DNA of 11,708 bases from Coemansia sp. RSA 922 (Eukaryota > Kickxellomycota > Kickxellomycetes > Kickxellales > Kickxellaceae). Location of the stretch: the NCBI GenBank assembly GCA_027577415.1, contig JANBQS010000802.1, positions 1 to 11,708 of the forward strand, in the 5' to 3' direction. The notes beneath the pieces were generated by a model. The model worked only from the letters and a program-made list of their open reading frames with translations. It was not told the origin of the DNA and ran no database searches. Below, piece after piece: positions 5,601-11,708 of the stretch. The translations under genes and the position numbers were made by a program. Position 1 is the stretch's first letter. The number at the start of each line of letters is the position of its first letter.

Positions 5601-6077
5601 ATGTTTGAAAAACTGCTTGGTAAGAATAACAGGAATGAGACGAGTTTTGTGCACAGAATAGCGGATAGCATGAAAAAGAGAATAGCTTCTTTGACTGACA
5701 CCAGTACAAAACCAGCCAAGTTAAAGCGTCGAACACGGCCTGCCACATGCGTGACAGTGCTTGGAAATTCCGCTGACATTATTGACAAGGCGAATAAGTA
5801 CTTGCGTAGAGCAAATTATCAAGGACGTTTGCGTATGGTGGACCTTTGCAAGTTGGATAAATCAAAGCTGATTCACCCACTAAATAACTTGGGAGATGAT
5901 GAAGTGTTTCTGCATTGTTACGTCAACGGAAAGTTGGTGGAACCAGAGGAAATAAAAGGTTTGAATCAAGCTATAGAAGTTATTAATAGGATGAAAGATG
6001 GAGAACTGATTATGCACGTATATAGAGACTCGTTTGTACCCGTGGTGGGAAACATGTCACTTTTAGTAATGCCATAG
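5601..6077 (+). CDS. Pseudo-glutaredoxin with basic N-terminal extension, diverged tail
   Basis: 158 residues from ATG 5601, chosen because MFEKLLGK matches the starts MFSKLFPK and MITKLYNK of its paralogues. Residues 1-48 are the Lys/Arg-rich extension. Residues 50-125 are the glutaredoxin-like part: strand CVTVLGNS, turn ADIID (58-62) in place of CPYC, helix, strand GRLRMVDLC (75-83), helix, strand VFLHCYVNGK (102-111), then E-P at the usual glycine pair. Cysteine positions become D59 and D62. After 'GELIMHVY' the tail differs from the RRWW form and ends 'VVGNMSLLVMP'. The frame stays open upstream to 5457, and an ATG at 5502 would add 33 residues, mostly Phe/Ile/Leu, like a signal anchor. 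I treat this as a T-rich leader, but it cannot be excluded. It is the last member of the array; a MOB-like gene follows 120 bp later. Confidence 0.7.
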   Translation: MFEKLLGKNNRNETSFVHRIADSMKKRIASLTDTSTKPAKLKRRTRPATCVTVLGNSADIIDKANKYLRRANYQGRLRMVDLCKLDKSKLIHPLNNLGDDEVFLHCYVNGKLVEPEEIKGLNQAIEVINRMKDGELIMHVYRDSFVPVVGNMSLLVMP

Positions 6078-6080
6078 TTG

Positions 6081-6086
6081 AATAAA
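6081..6086 (+). terminator. Poly(A) signal after the 5601 gene
   Basis: AATAAA three bases after the stop codon, followed by an A-run and T-runs. Only 120 bp separate this stop from the next start. Confidence 0.4.
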
Positions 6087-6197
6087 ACCCCAATGACGAT
6101 GTCAAAAAAAAAATACCTAGTATTTTTTTTTATCTTTTAGCGCAAGTAATTGGAATAAACATTTTTTTATTATATATCTATTTTTCTTGCTGAAACG

Positions 6198-6827
6198 ATG
6201 GGACACGTACTGCGGGCAAACTTGCCAGGCACACGAGAGGAGGATTGTTTTAGTTGGAATTGCGATTCTTTAGCAGAGATAAAAACCGAGTTGGCCGCAC
6301 AAGAGTACCTCCAGTCACTAATACGGCAACGTAGGTTCGACGTAGACGCCCTAGTAGAAGTACCCCCGGGTATTGAGCCTCTATCGTGGCTCTATGAGCA
6401 CATGCGACAGATCTGCGTAGAGCTCGGATTCTATCTCACATCACTGCACAGCGAGTGCACCCAGGCGTGTCCGGTTATGAGGGCGTCAGAAACCACATAC
6501 TACTGTGCAGGACACGGGCGACCGCGACCTTGTTCAGCGATGGGATACTCTATACATACATTGGACTATGCAGTGCGGCAACTGAGTAGCGCGGCATCAT
6601 TCCCTGATAGAGTGAGGGTGGCGGAATCTTCGGTGAAACACTTTCAGTCTATGGTTAGGAGACTGTATAGAGTATTTGCACATGCCTACTTTCACCATAG
6701 GGAAGTGTTTGAGCGGCAGGAGTCTACCACTTGTCTGTATGCGAGGTTCGTCAGATTGGCTAGAAAATATGAGCTGACTCCAGAGTCGTTGATCATCATT
6801 CCGGAGCTGCCAACTACTATCATTTGA
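6198..6827 (+). CDS. MOB4/phocein-like protein, probable STRIPAK component
   Basis: 209 residues, close to the usual length of the Mob1/phocein family. Phocein-like features in order: 'PPGIEPLSWLYEHMRQIC' (56-73), metal-site cysteines C87 and C91, 'YYCAGHGRPRPCSAMGYSIHTLD' region (101-123), 'FPDRV' (135-139), 'RRLYRVFAHAYFHHREVF' (154-171) with zinc-type His162 and His167, and the ending 'KYELTPESLIIIP'. MOB4/phocein is known as a subunit of the STRIPAK phosphatase-kinase complex, acting in cell polarity, septation and fusion signalling in fungi; other MOBs activate NDR/LATS kinases. The 'AHAYFHHR' signature favours the phocein branch. The cysteines are spaced CX3C here, one residue shorter than the CX4C I know from family members. 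It uses a very short 120-bp upstream region. Confidence 0.85.
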   Translation: MGHVLRANLPGTREEDCFSWNCDSLAEIKTELAAQEYLQSLIRQRRFDVDALVEVPPGIEPLSWLYEHMRQICVELGFYLTSLHSECTQACPVMRASETTYYCAGHGRPRPCSAMGYSIHTLDYAVRQLSSAASFPDRVRVAESSVKHFQSMVRRLYRVFAHAYFHHREVFERQESTTCLYARFVRLARKYELTPESLIIIPELPTTII

Positions 6828-7106
6828 CCAAGGGGAAGGAGGCTTTCACGTGCGAGTGATAAAATTCTCCGCAATATGGCTTTGATGGTCCGTGAGCCTG
6901 ATTATCTTTATTTCTTCTTGTAGTTTGCACGCGCACTTTTCGGAAGCACAGCCGGCGCCGAAAAAATAACACATGTACCACAGGTGGCGGGACTAGGTAT
7001 AAAAAGTGCAACCTGTGCATACACCCCTCCTACCTCTTTTTTTCATTATCGTTACTTTTTTTTCTTTCTTTTAACGAGTATTATTATTACTTTTTCTAAA
7101 TTTACT
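6828..7106 (+). promoter_or_regulatory. Acyl-CoA oxidase promoter region with TATA box
   Basis: The 279-bp space before the oxidase start holds a perfect E-box CACGTG (6847-6852), an 8-bp palindrome CGGCGCCG (6953-6960) that is also a CGG-N2-CCG pair, another CGG at 6941-6943, and a TATA box TATAAAAAG (6998-7006) 101 bp before ATG 7107, followed by a T-rich leader. Fungal Zn2Cys6 regulators, including those for fatty-acid use, bind paired CGG triplets, so control by such a factor is plausible. The yeast oleate-response consensus is not matched. Because the TATA box lies downstream of the in-frame ATG at 6984, that start is excluded. Confidence 0.5.
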
Positions 7107-9128
7107 ATGCAAATTCCTAAAGGACTCGCACCCATGGTGCCGTCAACCGAAGACGCACTAGCAGCAGAGCGGGCAAAGGCGGGGTTCAGCGTTGACGCTA
7201 TGCACGAGTTTATCGTGGACTCTGATATGCGTACCAAAGTATCGAAAGTAGAGGCGGTGATGGGCAAGGAGCCTGAGACGTTCAGTCTACGTAACGTGTA
7301 TTTCATGAGCCGGCAAGAAAAGATGGAGCACGCACTGAAAATCGGCCTACGACTCATTGAGCTTTTGAAAGAGGGTCAAGTCACTAGTGATGAGATCAGC
7401 ATTGCCGACATGGTTCTCGACATTAACGGGCCGTTTGGATTGCACCGGGCGATGTTTATCCCTACATTGCAGAATCAGGCTACGGCGGAGCAGCAGGAAT
7501 TGTTTTTGAAGCCGTCACTCAACTACGAGATCCTCGGTTGTTATGCTCAGACTGAGATCGGACATGGTTCGAATGTTCAGGGACTGGAGACTACCTGCAC
7601 GTATGTTCCTGAGACTGACGAGTTTGAGGTACACTCGCCGTCGGTGCGCGCCTGCAAGTGGTGGATCGGATCGTTGGGTGTCACGGCTACCCATGCTATG
7701 GTCATGGCGCAGTTGATTGTCGGCGGTCGGCATCATGGACCCTGTCCCGTCGTAGTTCCGATTCGGTCGACTGTAGACCACCAGCCGTTGCCTGGAGTGA
7801 CTGTCGGTGACCTGGGACCCAAGTTTGGGTTCAACACTATGGACAACGGGTTCCTGCTTCTTAACCGCGTGCGCGTGCCCCGCATCAACCTTCTGCAGAG
7901 GTATATTAGCGTCAGTCCCGAGGGCAAGGTTAGCAGACCGGCCAACGTCGATCCCAAGGTGGCGTACGGTACTATGGTGTATGTGCGTACTCAGATCGTG
8001 CGCAACATGAGCCAGGTCCTAGCCAAGGCGACGACCATTGCTGTGCGGTATGCGGCAGTGCGTCGGCAGTTCAAGGACCAAAAGTCAGCGCTCGAGTCAC
8101 CGGTCCTAGACTACAGCATGGTGCAGTACCGGCTTATTCCTTTGGTGGCGCAGAACTACGCGATGTTTGCTACGTCGCAGGCGTTCCTCCTCCACTACCA
8201 GCAGTCGATGTTGGAGCTGGACCGTGGCAATTTTGCGCCGCTGAAGGAGCTCCACGCAACGGCCTGCGGGCTCAAAAGATGGACGTCGGACGTGGCTATC
8301 GCTGGCATCGATACCTGTCGGCATGTGTGTGGTGGGCATGGGTTCTCGCAGTTCTCGGGTCTGAATGAGTTCTACGGGAACGCTTACCCGAATATTATCT
8401 GGGAAGGCGACAACTACGTTTTGTCTCAGCAGACCGCCCGCTACCTGATTTCCCAGGTACGCGCCCTGAGAGCCGGCAAACCTGTCGCCGAGAATCAGAC
8501 TACCACTTACCTTAAACGTCATATGCCCGGTGGTCAGCTCCAAGCCCTGGCTCAGCGTTCGGTCGACGAGCTTATTAACAATGCTGATGCTCAGTTGGAT
8601 CTATTGGCTTTCCGCGCTGCCTCAATGGTCTCTACTCTAGTCGATAATATGGACGCGGGTCAGTCGTGGAACCAGTCACTAGTCGCTATCCAAAGACTCT
8701 GCGATGCCCATTCTGATTTCATCGTCGCCTCTTACTTCCGTCAACATCTATCGACGCTCGCTCACTCGTCGCCATTGCTCCCGCATCTGAACAAACTGGC
8801 TACTCTCTTGTTTTTGTATACTTTGGAGCAGCACTCGTCGGATCTCTTCAGATTGCCCAATGCGTTTACTCCCAAGATGGTTGCTGAGGTGGAGCGGTCG
8901 TTGGCTAAGATTATTGAGGAGGTTAGGTTCCAGGCTGTGCCCTTGGTGGATGCGTTTGGGATATCGGATTTTAGACTGAACTCAGCTCTGGGTAGATCTG
9001 ATGGAAAGGTCTATGATAACTATCTAAAATGGGCTATGGAAGACCCATTGAACACTGAGAGTGGAGAAGTCGTTCGTAAACAATGGTTTGACCAGTACTA
9101 TAAACCAGTACTGCACTCTCGTTTGTAA
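7107..9128 (+). CDS. Peroxisomal acyl-CoA oxidase
   Basis: 673 residues from ATG 7107 (after the TATA box at 6998), typical for the family. It oxidises acyl-CoA to trans-2-enoyl-CoA using FAD and passes electrons to O2, making H2O2: the first step of peroxisomal beta-oxidation. Seen in order: N-terminal alpha domain, FAD-region motif 'CYAQTEIGHGSNVQGLETT' (145-163), 'KWWIGSLG' (184-191), 'LGPKFGFNTMDNGF' (236-249), 'YAAVRRQF' (315-322), 'CGGHGF' (408-413), and 'WEGDNYVLSQQ' (432-442), whose Glu433 matches the catalytic base. The C-terminal oxidase domain ends in SRL, a PTS1 peroxisomal import signal. No introns, frameshifts or missing key residues. Codon use is GC-richer than in the tandem family to its left. 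Paralogue number (POX1-6 type) cannot be assigned. Confidence 0.95.
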   Translation: MQIPKGLAPMVPSTEDALAAERAKAGFSVDAMHEFIVDSDMRTKVSKVEAVMGKEPETFSLRNVYFMSRQEKMEHALKIGLRLIELLKEGQVTSDEISIADMVLDINGPFGLHRAMFIPTLQNQATAEQQELFLKPSLNYEILGCYAQTEIGHGSNVQGLETTCTYVPETDEFEVHSPSVRACKWWIGSLGVTATHAMVMAQLIVGGRHHGPCPVVVPIRSTVDHQPLPGVTVGDLGPKFGFNTMDNGFLLLNRVRVPRINLLQRYISVSPEGKVSRPANVDPKVAYGTMVYVRTQIVRNMSQVLAKATTIAVRYAAVRRQFKDQKSALESPVLDYSMVQYRLIPLVAQNYAMFATSQAFLLHYQQSMLELDRGNFAPLKELHATACGLKRWTSDVAIAGIDTCRHVCGGHGFSQFSGLNEFYGNAYPNIIWEGDNYVLSQQTARYLISQVRALRAGKPVAENQTTTYLKRHMPGGQLQALAQRSVDELINNADAQLDLLAFRAASMVSTLVDNMDAGQSWNQSLVAIQRLCDAHSDFIVASYFRQHLSTLAHSSPLLPHLNKLATLLFLYTLEQHSSDLFRLPNAFTPKMVAEVERSLAKIIEEVRFQAVPLVDAFGISDFRLNSALGRSDGKVYDNYLKWAMEDPLNTESGEVVRKQWFDQYYKPVLHSRL

Positions 9129-9227
9129 TACCATATTACACTTTTTGGGTACCTATTTCATTTTATATTTTTTGTTTTATTTTAGAGATTATATGTAGTT
9201 CTTTTATATACTTGTTTTTTTTTTGTC

Positions 9228-9656
9228 ATGGCTTCTGAACATTTACGATTGGCTGAGTATTGGGCTAATACTTGTATTGCCAAAGCGCAAGATACGCAGT
9301 TATCGGAGATCCACTCACAACTAATATCCGCCAACACAGTCGCCTCATCACATGGCGTCCAGGAGCTCTATGAGCAGACCACTCAAGCACTAGAATCCCT
9401 AACGCTGGAGCGGCACCAGCTCACTGCCAACATGCAAATGGCCCGTGGACAACTGGATACAGCTCTAGTGCTGGTATCAGCACTAGACACAAACATAGCA
9501 CAGATGGAAGCGGCCCTAAGTCAAGCCGAATCAGCTGTGGGACTGACGCTGGGCGGGCGGCTCTCGCAACTAGCTAGAATGACGCCTGGTGTGCCTTATC
9601 TAAGGCAGTGGTCAGAAAAAGTACCGCAAGTTCTCAACGTCAATAAATATATTTAA
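9228..9656 (+). CDS. Small coiled-coil protein of unknown function
   Basis: 142 residues, unrecognised. Residues about 20-105 are alanine/glutamine/leucine-rich with heptad-like spacing (for example 'QELYEQTTQALESLTLERHQL' around 45-65 and 'DTNIAQMEAALSQAESA' around 86-102), so a long helical coiled coil is likely. The end contains 'VPYLRQWSEK' and is not helical. There is no signal peptide or membrane segment. Size and form recall small subunits of multi-protein coiled-coil complexes (BLOC/BORC, kinetochore or augmin types), but no motif decides. The upstream space is only 99 bp, with a TATA-like 'tttatata' near 9204-9211. A poly(A) hexamer (9642-9647) lies inside the last codons, and the stop overlaps that of the convergent next gene. 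Confidence 0.7.
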   Translation: MASEHLRLAEYWANTCIAKAQDTQLSEIHSQLISANTVASSHGVQELYEQTTQALESLTLERHQLTANMQMARGQLDTALVLVSALDTNIAQMEAALSQAESAVGLTLGGRLSQLARMTPGVPYLRQWSEKVPQVLNVNKYI

Positions 9657-10225
9657 CTCAGGGGGTCTAAAGCAGTGGCAATATTCTCAGACAAGTCCCC
9701 AGTCTTTATCAATACAGTCGGGCACTCAGCCGACCTACTACAAAGCTCAGGCCAGCCATACGATACAGCTTCAAGAACCGGCGACCTACCCACACACTGT
9801 ACACATAAAAGTTCGCCTTTATGTAAATGCACATACTCTGTAATCATTTCAGCCGGTGGTCCTCTCAAAACCTCAATAGTACAAGAAACGCCAACACCAT
9901 GTAGAGACTCTGCCAATCTACGCAGACTAATCTCCGCCATTTTAACTCGGTCTTTATGCGGGTCCTCGGTGCCATTCAGACTACTCCACATAGCCGATAA
10001 CACCCCACCGTCAAATACAGCTGTAGGGTCAATGGAGGTTATGAGGAATACGTGGTCTTGTTCCGCACGTAGTATATTGGCTTTGCACCAGGCTACGGTT
10101 TTGAACGAAAGAAACCGACTCTGTGTTGTCGCCTCTACATCAGTGGTAGTAGAGGGCGATACTTGGTCGGCATCTAAAGCTATAACTACTTTGCGTCGAA
10201 GCGATAAAGGAATAGAAGTAGACAT
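9653..10225 (-). CDS. Universal stress protein (UspA)-fold protein
   Basis: 190 residues. The UspA pattern is visible: strand 'RRKVVIALDAD' (10-20) with the expected Asp18, helix with 'FKTVAWCKANILR' (41-53), strand 'DHVFLITSIDP' (57-67), long helix 'MAEISLRRLAESLHG' (96-110), strand 'SCTIEVLRGPPAEMITEYV' (114-132), strand 'ELLCVQCVGRS' (138-148), and ending 'ECPTVLIK' (167-174). In ATP-binding members a G-2X-G-9X-G-S/T motif follows the 'VG' strand. Here it reads GRSPVLEAVSYGW with only partial glycines, so nucleotide binding is doubtful. Fungal proteins of this type are mostly uncharacterised. It is convergent with the 9228 gene, the two stop codons overlapping in 'ttaa'. Confidence 0.8.
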   Translation of the reverse strand: MSTSIPLSLRRKVVIALDADQVSPSTTTDVEATTQSRFLSFKTVAWCKANILRAEQDHVFLITSIDPTAVFDGGVLSAMWSSLNGTEDPHKDRVKMAEISLRRLAESLHGVGVSCTIEVLRGPPAEMITEYVHLHKGELLCVQCVGRSPVLEAVSYGWPELCSRSAECPTVLIKTGDLSENIATALDPLS

Positions 10226-10396
10226 GATAAATATTTGTTTAATGAAGAAAAAAGAAAAAGAAAGAAAGAAAAGAAAGAGAATAGCTGAACAAAAAAAACA
10301 GCTGATATCCTTTTAAATCCCTAATCCTCTCCAATAAAAAGATGGGTTACACACACAGACATTAGAATTTTCTTTCGTTAAATAGATCATTATTGT
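10226..10396 (-). promoter_or_regulatory. Promoter and leader of the UspA-fold gene
   Basis: Read on the minus strand, a TATA-like TTTAAAAGG (about 10311-10319) lies about 90 bp before ATG 10225, followed by a long C/T tract (about 10245-10280), a common fungal leader feature. An inverted repeat AGCTG/CAGCT brackets an A-run (about 10284-10304). The same 171 bp must also hold the 3' end of the 10397-11708 gene, since both are on the minus strand. Confidence 0.45.
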
Positions 10397-11708
10397 TTAA
10401 AAGGCTTGAGACCGCGTGTTAAGTGCCGTCAACAGAGACGACGCTGACGTATCGGTACTACCACTCAGAGGCATAGACTGTTGCTGCTGTTGACCGTGCT
10501 GCGATGGCATTTGCTGTTGAGCCATAGCCTGAGCCTGAATAGCAGCCACCGCCGCAGCATAGGACGAAGCACTAGCCATATACCCGGCAGGCGGCTGCGC
10601 CTGATGACCAGGAGGAGGAACAAGACCAGGCGCAAAATGACCGAAATTATTAGAAGCCGGATAAGTCTGTCCATAGTAGCCACTACCAGCCCACGGATTA
10701 GACTCGGGCTGATCGGCAACAGACCACAAATTGCCATTAGGCTGAAGCTCCTTGCCAGTATTCTGAGCCTTTAGAGCTTCGACCTCGGCACTCAAGCGAA
10801 CACACTGCTCCTGCCACTTGCGCGCCTCCTGCGCACTCTGAGCCAGCAACGTCCCCAGCCTCTCGGTCTCCGAATCATGCGACTCACACAATGTCTTCAG
10901 TGACACGATCTGCCCCGCAATCATATCATAAGTCGACAGCACTTTGTCCACGGCCTTGTTCCACTCCACGGCAGAGTCCATAGTACGGCGACGCTCGATA
11001 ATAGCAGTGCTGGCCAGCGCCACCAGGCTGTCGTGAGTAAGGCCAGACAGAGTACGCTCAATGTTCTCCGCCGGACCCAAACTCAACGACGCCTGCAGTT
11101 TCGCCAACGCGTCCTTGTCAAGCGTCCGCCGATCGCCACCCGCAGGCAGCATAGCGCTAGTAGTAGGTCCGCCACTCATGACGAGAGGCGACTGGGATCG
11201 CGGTGCTGGAGATGCCATCCGCACAGTGCTCATTGGCGACATACGGCCGCTGGCAGGCGGCGCGCGTGCCACTGACCCAGGCGGCACGGCACGCAAGGCC
11301 CCGGCAGCAGTGGACGTTGCCGATGCCACCAGCTGCGGTGACGTGGCACTGACGCCGTCGTCGGACACAAAGCCGACGCCCGGGACATACCGCGCCGCAT
11401 TCGTTCCCCGCCGTGACCGCGCAGCCTTGACCGCCTCGCCGTCGTTGCTCTGAGGCGCAGGCGGCGGCGGAGGAGGGGCGCGTGCTTGGACTTGGGTCTG
11501 GATCTGAAGCGCAGGCTGAGCAACCGTCGCTGGCGCTGCCTTTTTAGCCGGCTCAGTGCCATTGCGAGCAGCGTCAGTAGCAGTAGCAACAGGCGGCTGC
11601 TTGGGCTGCTGGGCGGCTGATGATTCACTGGGACTCATCCAAGCAAGCGAGTCAAAGGGATTCTGCGGGTCGCGCTGCGAGTCGTTGGCATCGGCATAGA
11701 CGCACGTG
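10397..11708 (-). CDS. Low-complexity and coiled-coil protein, N-terminus beyond the window
   Basis: At least 436 residues. An ATG at 11638 would give 413, but the frame stays open to the window edge through 23 more codons that read as coding, including 'DPQNPFDSLAW', so the real start is probably outside. Numbering from that ATG: 1-170 is disordered, rich in Ala/Pro/Ser/Gln with a run of six prolines (55-60); 174-216 is helical; 217-292 is a probable coiled coil with charged heptads; 300-413 is Gly/Tyr/Gln-rich, with 'SNPWAG' (313-318) and glutamine runs (373-387). NPF (and related NPW) tripeptides are known ligands of EH domains in endocytosis, so a trafficking or actin-patch adaptor is possible. 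No enzyme domain is seen and I cannot name the protein. The segment is markedly GC-rich. Confidence 0.75.
   Translation of the reverse strand, partial: TCVYADANDSQRDPQNPFDSLAWMSPSESSAAQQPKQPPVATATDAARNGTEPAKKAAPATVAQPALQIQTQVQARAPPPPPPAPQSNDGEAVKAARSRRGTNAARYVPGVGFVSDDGVSATSPQLVASATSTAAGALRAVPPGSVARAPPASGRMSPMSTVRMASPAPRSQSPLVMSGGPTTSAMLPAGGDRRTLDKDALAKLQASLSLGPAENIERTLSGLTHDSLVALASTAIIERRRTMDSAVEWNKAVDKVLSTYDMIAGQIVSLKTLCESHDSETERLGTLLAQSAQEARKWQEQCVRLSAEVEALKAQNTGKELQPNGNLWSVADQPESNPWAGSGYYGQTYPASNNFGHFAPGLVPPPGHQAQPPAGYMASASSYAAAVAAIQAQAMAQQQMPSQHGQQQQQSMPLSGSTDTSASSLLTALNTRSQAF

Noticed and set aside
6984..7106. 41-residue N-terminal extension of the acyl-CoA oxidase
   Set aside because: The ATG at 6984 is upstream of the TATA box at 6998, and the added residues come from a T-rich leader. 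The family normally begins near MQIPKG.
8106..8543. 145-codon minus-strand frame
   Set aside because: Antisense shadow of the strongly conserved acyl-CoA oxidase coding sequence.
9675..10316. 213-codon plus-strand frame opposite the UspA-fold gene
   Set aside because: The minus-strand translation has clear UspA-like strand-helix order, whereas this frame ends in a Lys/Arg run from an A/G tract and shows no domain.
11061..11453. 130-codon plus-strand frame and a 132-codon minus-strand frame in the GC-rich right end
   Set aside because: Overlapping frames in GC-rich sequence, opposite or out of phase with the long frame 10397-11708, which continues across the whole region.
1..11708. CRISPR array, tRNA, rRNA or prokaryotic operon
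   Set aside because: No regularly spaced short repeats, no cloverleaf or rRNA-like stretch was recognised, and promoters and 3' signals are eukaryotic in style.

Overview
The window looks like nuclear DNA of an intron-poor, early-diverging fungus. The conserved genes are eukaryotic and fungal in character: a peroxisomal acyl-CoA oxidase with a C-terminal SRL signal, a MOB4/phocein-type protein, and a eukaryotic universal-stress-type protein. Every convincing gene reads as a single uninterrupted exon. Promoters carry TATA boxes about 80-110 bp before the start codon and AATAAA signals follow the stops. A Kickxellomycotina-like fungus (Coemansia and relatives) would fit, but this is a guess from gene style and not a proven placement.

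Left part (1-6077): AT-rich, loosely packed and full of paralogues. It has two sub-regions. In 1-2772 a divergent gene pair (one minus-strand gene, a long shared upstream region, one plus-strand gene) appears twice with an offset of about 1.69 kb. The right copy is intact (minus gene 1326-1703, plus gene 2383-2772). The left copy looks decayed (minus relic running off the left edge before 109, plus relic about 693-1060), although its upstream region is still clearly recognisable (289-620 versus 1971-2308). In 2383-6077 five small plus-strand genes (2383, 3236, 3930, 4745, 5601) form a tandem family. By hand alignment they match the glutaredoxin fold along its length, but the CxxC active site, the cis-proline and the glycine pair that binds glutathione are all replaced. 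They look like catalytically dead 'pseudo-glutaredoxins' of unknown role. The genes at 3930, 4745 and 5601 add a basic N-terminal extension, and two of them end in an unusual Arg-Arg-Trp-Trp tail. Parts of their promoters and 3' regions are shared too, so duplication carried whole units.

Right part (6198-11708): GC-richer, compact, conserved-looking genes: a MOB4/phocein-like STRIPAK component (6198), acyl-CoA oxidase (7107), a small coiled-coil protein of unknown function (9228), a UspA-fold protein on the minus strand (9653-10225, sharing its stop region tail to tail with the previous gene), and the C-terminal part of a large low-complexity/coiled-coil protein that runs off the right edge (10397-11708, minus).

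The main candidate for something undescribed is the tandem family of cysteine-less glutaredoxin-fold proteins with its shared promoter palindromes. All family assignments come from reading the sequence by eye; no search or structure prediction was run.
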